A DNA stretch of 35,187 nt from Anaerospora hongkongensis (lineage in GTDB: Bacteria; Bacillota; Negativicutes; Sporomusales; DSM-15969), in contig NZ_SLUI01000022.1 of the NCBI RefSeq assembly GCF_004339805.1, positions 1 to 35,187 of the forward strand. The letters are read 5' to 3'. Position numbers and translations under genes: made by a program. Positions 7,715 through 17,164 of this stretch are shown in pieces. Position 1 is the first letter of the stretch. Every line of letters begins with the position of its first letter. The notes beneath the pieces are model-generated. The model saw only the letters and a list, made by a program, of their open reading frames with translations. It ran no database searches and had not been told where the DNA came from.

Positions 7715-8796
7715 CAATCGAACAACTTTTGGATGAGCCGCTTAGCGGCTGGATGAAAGGGGAAGGACCGGAGAGTGATATTGTTTTATCCAGTCGTATT
7801 CGATTGGCCCGAAATTTTGATCAAACCCCTTTTCCCAATCGGGCCAGTGATGACGTTTTGGCCAATGTAGTGACTGAACTCCGCAAATCTGTTACAGATT
7901 TAAGTAATCAGGATAACCATTCTTATCTGTTTATCGATATGGAAAAGCTGGAACCATTAGAACGAAATGTCCTTGTCGAAAAACATATTATCAGCCCAAG
8001 CCATGTTCAGGAACCGGTAAACCGGGCGCTTATCGTGCGTGATGATGCAGGTGTGGCAATTTTGGTAAATGAAGAGGATCATCTTAGAGTGCAGTGTTTG
8101 CTGCCAGGCTTAAATTTACCAGAAACATTGGCTTTGGCGAATGAAGTTGATGATATACTGGAATCCCGCCATTCCTTTGCTTTCCATGAGCAAGTGGGCT
8201 ATTTAACCGCATGTCCGACTAATGTGGGAACGGGACTGCGTGCTTCGGTAATGATTCACTTGCCGGCGCTTGTTCTAACAAAACAAATCAATCGGATTAT
8301 CGGAGCGGCTACACAGATCGGGCTGACCGTGCGCGGACTCTATGGCGAAGGGTCGGAGGCTGTAGGTAATATTTTTCAGATTTCCAATCAGCTCACATTA
8401 GGCCAGAATGAACAGGAAATTGCTTCTAACCTGCAAGCTGTTGTCAGGCAAGTGGTGGGACAGGAGCGGGCAGCCAGAGAGGCTCTGCTGAGAGATTCGA
8501 AAGATATGCTGGCGGACAGAGTCTGGCGTGCGTACGGAGTACTCCGTTATGCCCGCAGTATTTCCGGACAGGAAGCACTTGCTTTATTAAGCGAAGTACG
8601 ATTAGGAATTGATTTGAACTTAATTGACGAGGCGCCACCTACCATTTTTAATGAGTTATTAGTTATAAGCCGGCCTAACTTCTTGCAAAAATTTGCTGGG
8701 ATAGCGGATATCCATCCGGCAGAACGAGACACCTTGCGTGCTCAGGTTATTAGAGAAAAGTTGATGAACTTCAAAGGAGGGAATAAGGATGCTTGA
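7711..8796 (+). CDS. mcsB: McsB, protein arginine kinase
   Basis: Phosphorylates arginine on CtsR and on misfolded proteins, marking them for ClpCP. The 361-residue protein has the ATP:guanido phosphotransferase fold, with [11 protein letters not shown] (about 26-36) for nucleotide binding, a conserved active-site Cys about residue 168 in [14 protein letters not shown], and the late [16 protein letters not shown] segment. It is translationally coupled at both ends: four bases overlap with mcsA and eight with clpC. GAGGAGGGGAAG before the ATG lies within mcsA. Confidence 0.96.
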   Translation: MTIEQLLDEPLSGWMKGEGPESDIVLSSRIRLARNFDQTPFPNRASDDVLANVVTELRKSVTDLSNQDNHSYLFIDMEKLEPLERNVLVEKHIISPSHVQEPVNRALIVRDDAGVAILVNEEDHLRVQCLLPGLNLPETLALANEVDDILESRHSFAFHEQVGYLTACPTNVGTGLRASVMIHLPALVLTKQINRIIGAATQIGLTVRGLYGEGSEAVGNIFQISNQLTLGQNEQEIASNLQAVVRQVVGQERAAREALLRDSKDMLADRVWRAYGVLRYARSISGQEALALLSEVRLGIDLNLIDEAPPTIFNELLVISRPNFLQKFAGIADIHPAERDTLRAQVIREKLMNFKGGNKDA

Positions 8797-11230
8797 TAAA
8801 TTTACAGAACGCGCGAAGAAGGTACTGGTGCTTGCCCAACAGGAGGCGCTTAGGTTAGGACATGATTATCTTGGCACCGAGCATTTGCTGCTAGGCTTGA
8901 TTCACGAGGGGGAGGGAGTAGCGGCAAAGGCGCTGGCGTCTTTAAATATCAATCTGGAAATGGTTCGCAATCAGGTTGAAATGATGATAGGCCGGGGAGA
9001 CGATCAGGTAGAACAAATTAACTATACACCCCGTTCTAAAAAAGTTATTCAGCTCGCTTTTGAAGAAGCACAGCGGCTAGGCCACAGTTATATTGGTACT
9101 GAACACTTATTGCTGGGACTTATTCGCGAAGGTGAGGGAGTAGCCGCTCAAGTACTGGTGCGGCTAGGCGCAGATATTGCGGTCGTTCGTCAGAAGGTAA
9201 TTGAATTGTTGGGGGGCATGGCCATGTCCGGAACCGGATCACAGGCCAGCAGCCAGCAGTCCAAAGGCAATGTAGAAACTCCGTCCCTGAATGAATATGG
9301 ACGGGACTTAAATAAGCTGGCGAAAGAAGGAAAGATTGATCCTGTCATTGGCCGTGATGGAGAAATTGAGCGGGTCATCCAAATATTGAGCCGCCGTACA
9401 AAAAACAATCCGGTACTGATCGGTGAGCCCGGCGTAGGTAAGACTGCAATTGCCGAAGGCCTGGCACAGCGCATTATTGACGGGATGGTGCCGGAGACAT
9501 TGCGGGACAAACGCGTAGTATCCCTGAATATGGCATCTATTATTGCCGGTTCCAAATACCGGGGTGAGTTTGAAGAACGCTTAAAGAAGGTTATGGATGA
9601 GATTCGCCAGGCCGGTAATATCGTATTATTTATTGATGAGCTGCACACATTGATTGGCGCAGGTGCGGCTGAAGGTGCTATGGATGCTGCCAACATCTTA
9701 AAACCGGTTTTGGCAAGAGGTGAGCTGCAATGTATTGGTGCAACCACGTTAAATGAATACAAGAAGCATATTGAAAAAGATACTGCCCTGGAAAGACGTT
9801 TCCAGACCATTCAGGTAGGCGAACCGTCTGAAGAGGATGCTATTAAAATTTTGCAGGGCCTCAGGGATCGCTATGAGGCATTTCATAAAGCACAGATAAC
9901 AGATGATGCTATCGAGAATGCAGTTAAGCTGTCAAGTCGCTATATATCGGACCGATTTTTACCGGATAAGGCAATTGATCTAATGGATGAAGCGGCATCA
10001 CGGGTACGCCTGCAGGCGTTTTCCCTGCCGCCTGACCTCAAAGAAACAGAAAAGAAACTGGAACAAGTGCGGGCTGAAAAAGAAGCAGCTATTAATGGAC
10101 AGGAATTTGAGCAGGCAGCAAAACTGCGGGATGAAGAACAAAGGTTGCGTTCCCAGCTGGAAGCGAAGCAGAATGAATGGAAGCAGCCGGAAAGCAAACG
10201 GGTTGTTGTAACAGGTGATGATATTGCACATGTTGTAGCCAGCTGGACGGGAATTCCGGTGAAAAAACTGGCCGAAGAGGAATCAGCGAGATTGTTGAAG
10301 CTGGAAGAAGTACTGCATAAAAGAGTAGTAGGCCAGCATGATGCAGTTGCTGCCGTAGCCAGAGCAGTGCGCCGGGCACGGGCAGGCCTGAAAGATCCCA
10401 AACGTCCGATTGGTTCGTTTATCTTCCTGGGGCCGACCGGTGTTGGTAAGACAGAACTGGCTCGCGCATTAGCAGAAGCGATGTTTGGTGATGAAGAAGC
10501 CATGATTAGACTGGATATGTCGGAATACATGGAGAAACATACCGTATCCCGCCTGGTTGGTGCTCCTCCCGGATATGTAGGGTATGATGAAGGCGGTCAG
10601 TTAACCGATGCCGTGCGCCGGAAACCGTATTCGGTTATTTTGCTGGACGAAATTGAGAAAGCTCACTACGATGTATTTAATATTTTACTGCAAGTATTGG
10701 AAGACGGGCGTTTAACAGATGCCCAGGGGCATACGGTTGATTTTAAGAATACCGTAATTATCATGACCTCAAATGTTGGTGCCCAGCATTTGAAAAAAGA
10801 CAGCGCCTCATTAGGCTTCTTGGCCGGCTCTAATGCGCAAAATGATCAGGACGCAGCAAAAAATCGCGTACTTGAAGAAGTAAAACGTCAGTTCCGGCCT
10901 GAATTTCTCAATCGTGTAGACGAAATGATTGTGTTTAGCAGTTTGACGGCAGCCGACTTAAATGAAATTGTAACAATTATGCTGGCTGATTTGGCAAAAC
11001 GGCTGCAAGATGCCGGCTTCGCTTTGGTAGTAACGGAAAAGGCTAAAAACGAGCTGGTAAGAGAAGGCTACGATTTCCAATATGGGGCACGTCCCTTGCG
11101 CCGCTCTATTCAAAAATTAGTGGAAGATCCGATAGCTGAACTTATGCTTCGCCGTGAGGCGGCTGCCGGTGAAACAGTTAAAGTCGATGCGGATGAAACC
11201 GGTAAACTAACTTTTGGGAAAAAAGAATAA
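8789..11230 (+). CDS. clpC: ClpC, AAA+ unfoldase of the Clp protease
   Basis: The 813-residue HSP100 unfoldase delivers proteins, including arginine-phosphorylated ones, to ClpP. Order of parts: two N-terminal Clp repeats (about 1-145; [18 protein letters not shown] and its second copy), AAA-1 with GEPGVGKT (about 212) and Walker [14 protein letters not shown], a middle UVR-like coiled segment (about 435-455, [11 protein letters not shown]), AAA-2 with GPTGVGKT (about 549), and a C-terminal D2-small domain ending in GKKE. The middle segment is the known McsB/MecA docking area in ClpC. AAGGAGGG lies before the ATG inside mcsB. Confidence 0.97.
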   Translation: MLDKFTERAKKVLVLAQQEALRLGHDYLGTEHLLLGLIHEGEGVAAKALASLNINLEMVRNQVEMMIGRGDDQVEQINYTPRSKKVIQLAFEEAQRLGHSYIGTEHLLLGLIREGEGVAAQVLVRLGADIAVVRQKVIELLGGMAMSGTGSQASSQQSKGNVETPSLNEYGRDLNKLAKEGKIDPVIGRDGEIERVIQILSRRTKNNPVLIGEPGVGKTAIAEGLAQRIIDGMVPETLRDKRVVSLNMASIIAGSKYRGEFEERLKKVMDEIRQAGNIVLFIDELHTLIGAGAAEGAMDAANILKPVLARGELQCIGATTLNEYKKHIEKDTALERRFQTIQVGEPSEEDAIKILQGLRDRYEAFHKAQITDDAIENAVKLSSRYISDRFLPDKAIDLMDEAASRVRLQAFSLPPDLKETEKKLEQVRAEKEAAINGQEFEQAAKLRDEEQRLRSQLEAKQNEWKQPESKRVVVTGDDIAHVVASWTGIPVKKLAEEESARLLKLEEVLHKRVVGQHDAVAAVARAVRRARAGLKDPKRPIGSFIFLGPTGVGKTELARALAEAMFGDEEAMIRLDMSEYMEKHTVSRLVGAPPGYVGYDEGGQLTDAVRRKPYSVILLDEIEKAHYDVFNILLQVLEDGRLTDAQGHTVDFKNTVIIMTSNVGAQHLKKDSASLGFLAGSNAQNDQDAAKNRVLEEVKRQFRPEFLNRVDEMIVFSSLTAADLNEIVTIMLADLAKRLQDAGFALVVTEKAKNELVREGYDFQYGARPLRRSIQKLVEDPIAELMLRREAAAGETVKVDADETGKLTFGKKE

Positions 11231-11259
11231 ATAGCAGGAAAAAGCAATAACTATCACGA

Positions 11260-11295
11260 AAAAGAGCACTCTACTGTTATGTAGAGTGCTCTTTT
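11260..11295 (+). terminator. hairpin between clpC and radA
   Basis: A 15-bp stem (11260-11274 with 11281-11295, loop TGTTAT) with a short T-run at 11292-11295. The T-run is weak, so it may only partly stop transcription and let some of the CtsR-regulated message continue into radA. Confidence 0.65.
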
Positions 11296-11319
11296 AGATT
11301 AGGCAGGTGAGAATCAACT

Positions 11320-12681
11320 TTGTCCAAAGCAAAAATAAAGTTTTGCTGTACCGAATGCGGCGCAGAGTCTCTAAAGTGGCTGGGGCGCTGTCCCGGTTGC
11401 GGAGCCTGGAATACGATGGTCGAAGAAATGACAGCCGCGAAGGCGGATAACCGCATTCGTTTTGTGCAGGGCAGTAAACCAAAGCCAATTACGCAAGTTG
11501 ATACTACTGCCGTAGGAAGACGGATAACCGGCGTATGTGAATTCGACCGTGTATTGGGGGGCGGGATTGTACCGGGAGCACTCATGCTGATCGGGGGAGA
11601 TCCTGGTATTGGCAAATCAACTTTATTGCTGCAAGTTGCAGCAGGAGTCAGTGAACGATACGGCCCAGTGCTTTATGTATCAGGGGAGGAGTCGGCCGTT
11701 CAAACCCGCATGCGGGCAGAGCGGTTAGGCAGTTTAAGCAATCATTTATTCATTATGACAGAAACAAATCTGGATGAAATTGCGGTCGCGGCTAATGCTA
11801 TGAAGCCTGCACTAGTGATTATTGATTCGATACAGACGATGTTTAATGCTGAAATTCCCTCAGCACCGGGCAGTGTAGGCCAGGTTAGGGAGGCTACCGG
11901 CAAGCTGCTGCGTTTTGCCAAGGAGACGGATGTACCGGTAGCAATCATTGGTCATGTGACCAAGGAAGGTAATATTGCCGGTCCGCGACTGCTTGAACAC
12001 ATGGTAGATGTGGTGCTGTACTTTGAAGGGGAACGCAATTATGCCTTTCGGGTTTTACGTGCTATGAAAAACCGGTTTGGATCCACTAATGATAGTGGTA
12101 TTTTTTCCATGGAAGAAGACGGCCTGAAGGAGGTAGTTAATCCATCGGTGCTGTTACTGGCGGAACGTACTCATGACATGCCTGGCTCGGTTGTATTAGC
12201 CTGCCTTGAGGGAGTAAGACCGCTGTTAATCGAATTGCAGGCGTTAGTCAGTACAACGGTTTTTGGGATGCCCCGCCGGATGGCGGCAGGATTTGATTAC
12301 AATCGGCTAATCTTATTGATGGCTGTTTTGGAAAAACGGGTTGGATTATCTTTGGCGAATCAAGACGCTTACGTTAATGCGGTCGGCGGTATTAAGATAG
12401 ATGAACCGGCAGCCGATCTTGCTGTGGCTTTAGCTATAGCCTCCAGCTTTCGCAATGCAGCGGTTAACAGTCAAACTGTTGTGATGGGAGAAGTCGGCTT
12501 AACGGGTGAGGTACGAATGGTTTCCCGGGTTGACATCAGGATTAGTGAAGCTGCCACACTAGGCTTTAAACGGTTTGTTATTCCTGCAGGTAATGTGCCG
12601 GGACTTAAGACAAAGCAGCAAGGGCTGGAAATTGTGGGAGTACGTGATGTCACGGAAGCCATGGAGGCGGTATTCGTATGA
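11320..12681 (+). CDS. radA: RadA, DNA branch-migration ATPase
   Basis: A 453-residue recombination protein that extends D-loops with RecA. A zinc finger opens the protein (C-x2-C and CPGC within residues 9-27). The RecA-like core carries Walker A GGDPGIGKST (about 92), the RadA-specific KNRFG motif (about 250) and a Lon-like peptidase-fold domain at the C-terminus (about 270-453, with PAADLAVALAIASSF). The start is a TTG at 11320 with AGGTGA nine bases before it; no ATG fits better. The stop overlaps the disA start by four bases. Confidence 0.95.
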   Translation: MSKAKIKFCCTECGAESLKWLGRCPGCGAWNTMVEEMTAAKADNRIRFVQGSKPKPITQVDTTAVGRRITGVCEFDRVLGGGIVPGALMLIGGDPGIGKSTLLLQVAAGVSERYGPVLYVSGEESAVQTRMRAERLGSLSNHLFIMTETNLDEIAVAANAMKPALVIIDSIQTMFNAEIPSAPGSVGQVREATGKLLRFAKETDVPVAIIGHVTKEGNIAGPRLLEHMVDVVLYFEGERNYAFRVLRAMKNRFGSTNDSGIFSMEEDGLKEVVNPSVLLLAERTHDMPGSVVLACLEGVRPLLIELQALVSTTVFGMPRRMAAGFDYNRLILLMAVLEKRVGLSLANQDAYVNAVGGIKIDEPAADLAVALAIASSFRNAAVNSQTVVMGEVGLTGEVRMVSRVDIRISEAATLGFKRFVIPAGNVPGLKTKQQGLEIVGVRDVTEAMEAVFV

Positions 12682-13760
12682 CAAAAATTAGAGATGAACG
12701 TTTTTGGGATGCACGTTTTATTAAAACGATTAAAACCCTGGCTCCTGGAACGATGCTGCGCGAGGGACTGGAAAATGTTCTGCGTGCCAAAATGGGGGCA
12801 TTAATCGTTGTCGGTGACAGTGATGCGATTATGAAAGTTGTTGACGGCGGTTTTGTTTTAAATTGTGAGCTTACGCCAGCCGGATTCTATGAATTGGCAA
12901 AGATGGATGGAGCATTGGTCCTGTCTAATGATGCCAAGCGAATCTTATATGCAAATGCTCAATTGGTTCCGGATGCCGGGATTGAAACCTCAGAAACAGG
13001 TACCCGTCACCGAACTGCCGAGAGGACCGCTAGAGCAACAGGGGCACTTGTTATTGCTATTTCCCAGCGACGCAATGTCATTACCGTATATTTAGGTAAT
13101 CTGAAGTATACATTAAAAGACCTGGCAGTCATTTTAAATAGAGCGAATCAGGCCTTGCAAACCCTGGAAAAATATCGCCAGGTGCTTACCCGCGGCTTAC
13201 GGACCCTAAGTGCTCTCGAGTTTGAGGATCTTGCTACGTTGAATGATATTGCAGCGGTTCTCATTCGTGCTGAACAGGTGAACCGAATTGCCCGTGAAAT
13301 TGAGAGAAATATAATTGAATTAGGCAATGAGGGCCGTTTGGTCAACATGCAAATGGAAGAGCTGATGGCAGAAGAAGATGAAGAGATGCTGCTAATCAAA
13401 GATTATTGTGTTAGTGCAGATACAAAAGCACAAGAGGCCGTTCGCGAGCAGCTGGCAGCCTTGCCGGAGGAAGCTCTTGAAACGATAACGGTTTGCCGTC
13501 TGCTAGGCTATGGGGTTACAGCCAGTGCCGTTGATGTTCCCGTTGTTCCCAGAGGCTATCGTATTTTGCGGAAAATTCCCCGGTTGCCAATGATGATCAC
13601 AGAAAACCTAGTTGCTCATTTTAAAACATTGCACAGAATTTATAATGCTTCTATAGCTGATTTGGATGAGGTGGAAGGTATTGGCGAAGTACGGGCAAAA
13701 ACAATTAAAGACGGCCTAAAGAGAGTGCGGGAACAGGCACTCTTAGACCGTCATGTATAA
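12678..13760 (+). CDS. disA: DisA, diadenylate cyclase and DNA integrity scanner
   Basis: Makes c-di-AMP from two ATP and senses recombination intermediates, delaying sporulation when DNA is damaged. The 360-residue protein has the DAC domain (about 1-145) with DGALVLS (about 76) and the GTRHRTAERTA motif (RHR about 109-111). A helical linker follows, then a C-terminal helix-hairpin-helix domain (about 290-355) reading DLDEVEGIGEVRAKTIKDGL. It overlaps radA by four bases; RadA is a known inhibitor partner of DisA in B. subtilis. Its terminator seems to lie inside the opposing gene (13818-13848). Confidence 0.96.
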   Translation: MTKIRDERFWDARFIKTIKTLAPGTMLREGLENVLRAKMGALIVVGDSDAIMKVVDGGFVLNCELTPAGFYELAKMDGALVLSNDAKRILYANAQLVPDAGIETSETGTRHRTAERTARATGALVIAISQRRNVITVYLGNLKYTLKDLAVILNRANQALQTLEKYRQVLTRGLRTLSALEFEDLATLNDIAAVLIRAEQVNRIAREIERNIIELGNEGRLVNMQMEELMAEEDEEMLLIKDYCVSADTKAQEAVREQLAALPEEALETITVCRLLGYGVTASAVDVPVVPRGYRILRKIPRLPMMITENLVAHFKTLHRIYNASIADLDEVEGIGEVRAKTIKDGLKRVREQALLDRHV

Positions 13761-13769
13761 AGTCCGACC

Positions 13770-14105
13770 TCATTGCTTTAGCTTCTTTTTATATTCATCC
13801 AGGTTCACATCTTCTACAAACCGGGCATAAGCCCGGTTTTCTTCTACCCTAATGATGGTATACCGCTTGTTTTCTTCCGTTATTACTTCGTCGCCAACGC
13901 TGACAATAAGGGGAACATACATTAAGTCTACGCCGCTTACTTCATCGAGAATAATATAGTAATCGTAAACTTTTTGCGGCTGCTGTTCCGGCTTAGGCTG
14001 GATCGAGAGAAACTGCAGCGGCAACAAATGCGAGAGGGCAAGCAGGAGCAGCAGTCCGGCTGCAACAGAGCCCACTATAAGCCACATACGGCGTTTCACA
14101 GCCAT
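13770..14105 (-). CDS. small membrane-anchored protein with a SpoIIP-like N-domain
   Basis: A 111-residue protein of unrecognised family. It has a basic start, one membrane segment (about 8-30) and a short linker. A folded part (about 47-104) reads YYIILDE, then VGDEVITEENKRYTIIRVEE, then ARFVED. The same pattern occurs just after the signal of the adjacent SpoIIP: YMTIVDE, PGDEFVNEDNRLYEVTAVEG, SRYVRDE. So the two proteins appear to share a domain, probably by duplication. It begins 14 bases after the spoIIP stop with AAGGAG overlapping the end of spoIIP, so they are likely cotranscribed. A sporulation role at the septum or engulfing membrane is inference from this link only. Confidence 0.8.
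   Translation of the reverse strand: MAVKRRMWLIVGSVAAGLLLLLALSHLLPLQFLSIQPKPEQQPQKVYDYYIILDEVSGVDLMYVPLIVSVGDEVITEENKRYTIIRVEENRAYARFVEDVNLDEYKKKLKQ
13818..13848 (+). terminator. disA terminator inside the opposing gene
   Basis: AAACCGGGC (13818-13826), loop ATAA, GCCCGGTTT (13831-13839), then TTTTCTTCT on the plus strand. It starts 58 bases past the disA stop and lies within the coding part of the convergent 111-residue gene, where it encodes an NRAYARF stretch. The minus strand lacks a T-run after the stem, so it should stop only plus-strand transcripts. Confidence 0.7.
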
Positions 14106-14119
14106 TTGGCTCAGCTCCT

Positions 14120-15241
14120 TTAATTCTTACGCTTTTTACGGAACCGGAAAACATCACCGAATTCACGTTTAGTAAAATTGCTTAATTTTTGTTTAGCTTC
14201 CTTAACGCTTCCGGTACTAAGCAACAGGAAAGCCGCTGCACCGACAATAACTGCGCCTGCTATATAGAGCATATCCCAGCCTGTACCCCCATTAGGCACG
14301 TTAGCGGCAGCTACACCGTTGCCTCCGGCAATCGGACTGGCTTGAGCCACATTACCACCTGTGTTAGCCAAGAATGTGGGGACAATATCAGCAAATAGCG
14401 TAATACTATGGTCAGCTGCAGCCCGGGAATTGTATTGAGTTCCTATTTCAAGCAGCATGGCCCGGGGATTTAAGTCCTGATTGTAGTTGCCATGTGCGAT
14501 AAAAATACCACGTATCAACCCTTTATATTTATTATCGGCGGCGGCTTTGATGGTTTTGGCATAATTCATCGTGGTAGCGCGATTTTGATTTTGCTTGCCG
14601 ACAACTAGAAGGATCTTAGCAGCATCTTGACCATTAAAAGAAGTCTTATACGCTTTGAGCGGAGCACTGTCACGGTGTACGTCAAACAGTGCAACCGGAC
14701 GTTCGCCAAGCAACTTGGCAAATGTTCGCCGTGAACGTTGATAGGCATTGGCATCATGCGGATCATGCAGCGTCTTGCGATGGTCAACTTCGTAACCAAG
14801 CTCTTTGAGCCGCGTAGCGAAAGTTTCGCCAACCTTGATAATGCTTCCGTTTCCCTTACTGGTTGCCACACCGTCTGTCGGAATATAACACTCATCAGTA
14901 TGAGTATGATAAATGCCGATTAACGGCGGAGGATCTGCTTGCTCTCCTTGAACAGGCAGCACTTCCGGCACCACAGCATGCTGAGATTCATCTCTTACAT
15001 AACGGGATATGGCCAATGTTCCTTCAACAGCTGTAACTTCATAAAGGCGATTATCTTCATTGACAAACTCATCACCGGGCCTGACAGTCAGGCCAGTCTG
15101 AAAAACAATACTGCCTTGTTCATCGACAATGGTCATATAGCCGGATAAAAGCTCAGCGTTATTGTCCAAATCGCTGCTTTCACTATAGATCGAAAGTGGA
15201 ACAAGTAATAGAAATAACAAAGAAAGAATAAGGCGGCCCAT
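14120..15241 (-). CDS. spoIIP: SpoIIP, stage II sporulation peptidoglycan hydrolase
   Basis: Amidase/endopeptidase that thins septal peptidoglycan during engulfment together with SpoIID and SpoIIM. The 373-residue protein has an N-terminal signal anchor (about 1-20), a small domain (about 33-90) shared with the downstream 111-residue protein, and the SpoIIP amidase domain with IGIYHTHTDECY, VALFDVHRDSAP and AMLLEIGTQYNS, which carry the His and Glu zinc ligands. A membrane segment near the C-terminus (about 325-345) is followed by a very basic tail (KKRKN). A second anchor at this end is less usual. GAGGTG lies before the ATG. Confidence 0.9.
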   Translation of the reverse strand: MGRLILSLLFLLLVPLSIYSESSDLDNNAELLSGYMTIVDEQGSIVFQTGLTVRPGDEFVNEDNRLYEVTAVEGTLAISRYVRDESQHAVVPEVLPVQGEQADPPPLIGIYHTHTDECYIPTDGVATSKGNGSIIKVGETFATRLKELGYEVDHRKTLHDPHDANAYQRSRRTFAKLLGERPVALFDVHRDSAPLKAYKTSFNGQDAAKILLVVGKQNQNRATTMNYAKTIKAAADNKYKGLIRGIFIAHGNYNQDLNPRAMLLEIGTQYNSRAAADHSITLFADIVPTFLANTGGNVAQASPIAGGNGVAAANVPNGGTGWDMLYIAGAVIVGAAAFLLLSTGSVKEAKQKLSNFTKREFGDVFRFRKKRKN

Positions 15242-15310
15242 ATTTGCACCTCATTTTTTGAAAAAGTATCCTTTGTATCATGTCCGCCAGGATAGGGGTT
15301 TATGTATGGA

Positions 15311-15346
15311 TAAGAAAAAATGCGGTTCGCTCGCGAACCGCATTTT
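15311..15346 (-). terminator. terminator of the MazG-like gene
   Basis: ATGCGGTTCGC pairs with GCGAACCGCAT (stem 15317-15330 with 15333-15346) and on the minus strand runs into TTTTTTCTT. It separates the MazG-like gene from spoIIP, so spoIIP needs its own promoter in the 75 bases between. Confidence 0.85.
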
Positions 15347-15370
15347 GCTGGGTAACCGTAAATTATGTAA

Positions 15371-15766
15371 CTAGGACAAATGAAAGGCACCGAGCGTTTT
15401 AATTTTCTGCAACTCATCTTTCATGATTTGATTTAATTCCAAACCGCTTAAGTTGCATAATGCAGCCAAGTAAAACAGGCTATGCCCTAATTCATTTGCC
15501 AATACTTCCTTACAAGATTGACAAGGTTCACCGGAAATATGAGATGACATAAAACGACGGGTTTCGCTGTACTGTACATCGGCAGGAACACGCTGACGCT
15601 GGGCATTAACCGCTATGCAGCCGCATTCAGTCACTGCTTTGGCAAATGCTCGATTAACCCGGGCAGAGGATTCCTGATATTTTGTCATAACATCCAGCGC
15701 GCTGCGATGACGAATGAGATACTGGTCGACGGCTGTTTGAAAATCGAGGCAACATTTATCGTGCAT
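15371..15766 (-). CDS. MazG-like all-alpha protein
   Basis: A 131-residue mostly helical protein. The C-terminal EVLANELGHSLFYLAALCNL resembles the MazG/NTP pyrophosphohydrolase helix pair (usually ELGDLLFYL), but the metal-binding Asp is a His here. Six to seven cysteines occur in clusters (CC near the start, CGC in the middle, CQSC before the last helix), which is unusual for MazG and could bind metal. Nucleotide hydrolysis is therefore doubtful. GAGGTG precedes the ATG, and the gene has its own terminator. Possible substrate: none assigned. Confidence 0.65.
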   Translation of the reverse strand: MHDKCCLDFQTAVDQYLIRHRSALDVMTKYQESSARVNRAFAKAVTECGCIAVNAQRQRVPADVQYSETRRFMSSHISGEPCQSCKEVLANELGHSLFYLAALCNLSGLELNQIMKDELQKIKTLGAFHLS

Positions 15767-15841
15767 TTCCTACACCTCACTTTGAACCTATTATAAAATC
15801 GCCTGTATGCATTGTCAATGGGCGCCGGTAGGAGGGGGTAA

Positions 15842-15870
15842 TTGACAATAAACATACAATATGATAAAAT
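15842..15870 (+). promoter_or_regulatory. upstream promoter P1 of the PIN-TRAM gene
   Basis: TTGACA (15842-15847), 17 bp, TAAAAT (15865-15870). A near-consensus sigma-A promoter about 180 bases before the start codon. Confidence 0.7.
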
Positions 15871-15877
15871 AACAAAT

Positions 15878-15914
15878 TTTACAGTGTTATAGATCCTGTG
15901 TTATAATACACAGG
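15878..15914 (+). promoter_or_regulatory. promoter P2 with a palindrome centred on the -10
   Basis: TTTACA (15878-15883), 18 bp, TATAAT (15902-15907). The -10 is the exact centre of a dyad: CCTGTGT (15895-15901) and ACACAGG (15908-15914) are perfect inverted 7-base arms. A protein bound there would block P2 and lie just downstream of P1. Confidence 0.6.
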
Positions 15915-16052
15915 TGTAGGGAAAGGTATTTTTTGGTCATTGTCAGGGAACAATAATAGAAATAGTTTTCCATAATTTGGATTTCTGTGGTCAAATCTCT
16001 TGTGGCAAAACGAAAAGTCCATTATAATAAAGTATACAAAGGAGGTGAGAGG

Positions 16053-17162
16053 TTGCTTGATAAAGTATTGCGGTTTGTTATAACCGCACTTGCAGCAATC
16101 GGCGGTCTGGTAATGACTGACCGGGTTATCCCTTATTTAGCTACCCTATTGAGTGAAGACTTTTTTAACATTGGAATATTTGGCATAACAATGACCACTA
16201 TTATGTCGTTTATTTTTGGGGGTTTGGTCGGTGGGGCTATCGGCTTTTTCATTGCGCCTTTTCTGATCAGACAGTTGTGGCAGTTTACTTACTGGGTGGA
16301 AGCCAAATTAAATAAAATGCCGGTTTATGATGTGCTGGCCGGTGCGCTGGGGCTTGCTGTTGGACTCATAATCTCGAATTTATTGGGATCCGCTTTTCTG
16401 CCTATTCCTCTTGTAGGTAAATATGTTCCCGGTGTCCTGAGTATTATACTGGGGTATTTGGGCATTAATGTTGCTATTCGTAAGCGGGATGAACTTTTCT
16501 CATTATTTTCCTCTTTCCCTAAGCTGGGAAAAGACAAGCAGAAAGATGGAAAGGCAAGCAATATTCATCAATATAAAATTCTGGATACCAGTGTAATTAT
16601 TGATGGCAGAATTGCCGATATTTGTAAAAGTGGTTTTATTGAAGGGACGCTTGTTATTCCGGTTTTTGTACTGGAAGAATTACAGCATATTGCCGATTCG
16701 TCCGATTTGCTGAAGCGAAACCGTGGCCGCCGGGGTCTGGATATTCTGAATCGTATTCAAAAAGAATTGAACATGTATGTTCAAATTGATAATCGCGACT
16801 TTGATGATATCTCTGAGGTGGACTCTAAGCTGGTAAAGCTCGGCCAGCTTTTAAAGGCGAAAGTCGTGACTAATGATTACAACTTAAATAAAGTTGCAGA
16901 GCTGCAGGGTGTTCCGGTATTGAATATTAATGAGCTGTCTAATGCGGTAAAACCCGTCGTGCTGCCCGGTGAAGAAATGGTTGTACACGTTGTTAAAGAT
17001 GGTAAAGAGCTGGGGCAAGGCGTGGCTTATCTGGATGACGGTACGATGATTGTCGTTGACGGCGGTCGCAGGCATATCGGTGAAACGATTGGTGTACTGG
17101 TTACTTCCGTGCTGCAGACTGCTGCCGGACGAATGATTTTTGCCAAACCCAAAGCAATGTAA
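16053..17162 (+). CDS. PIN and TRAM domain membrane protein (YacL type)
   Basis: A 369-residue protein. Four membrane helices occupy about 1-145, with glycine-rich packing. A PIN nuclease-like domain follows (about 172-290), starting with ILDTSVIIDGR and containing the conserved acids in LEELQHIAD and VVTNDYNLNK. A TRAM domain closes it (about 305-362), which binds RNA in other proteins. B. subtilis YacL has the same layout and sits near the same genes; its role is not settled. I chose the TTG at 16053 because AGGAGGTGAG lies just before it; an upstream GTG at 15987 has no such site. Confidence 0.88.
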   Translation: MLDKVLRFVITALAAIGGLVMTDRVIPYLATLLSEDFFNIGIFGITMTTIMSFIFGGLVGGAIGFFIAPFLIRQLWQFTYWVEAKLNKMPVYDVLAGALGLAVGLIISNLLGSAFLPIPLVGKYVPGVLSIILGYLGINVAIRKRDELFSLFSSFPKLGKDKQKDGKASNIHQYKILDTSVIIDGRIADICKSGFIEGTLVIPVFVLEELQHIADSSDLLKRNRGRRGLDILNRIQKELNMYVQIDNRDFDDISEVDSKLVKLGQLLKAKVVTNDYNLNKVAELQGVPVLNINELSNAVKPVVLPGEEMVVHVVKDGKELGQGVAYLDDGTMIVVDGGRRHIGETIGVLVTSVLQTAAGRMIFAKPKAM

Positions 17163-17164
17163 AT

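Noticed and set aside
9190..10530. Long open frames antisense to clpC
   Set aside because: Shadow frames of a GC-richer conserved gene; they are rich in Ser, Pro and Arg and have no start signals.
11265..11290. GCACTC...GAGTGC inverted repeat resembling the HrcA operator CIRCE
   Set aside because: The spacer is 12 rather than 9 bases, the outer bases do not fit TTAGCACTC, and the element lies after clpC as a terminator-like hairpin.
15245..15316. CATACATA upstream of spoIIP as a sigma-E -10 box
   Set aside because: SpoIIP is sigma-E controlled in Bacillus and the -10 fits, but I see no matching -35 at the right distance, so I did not list a promoter.
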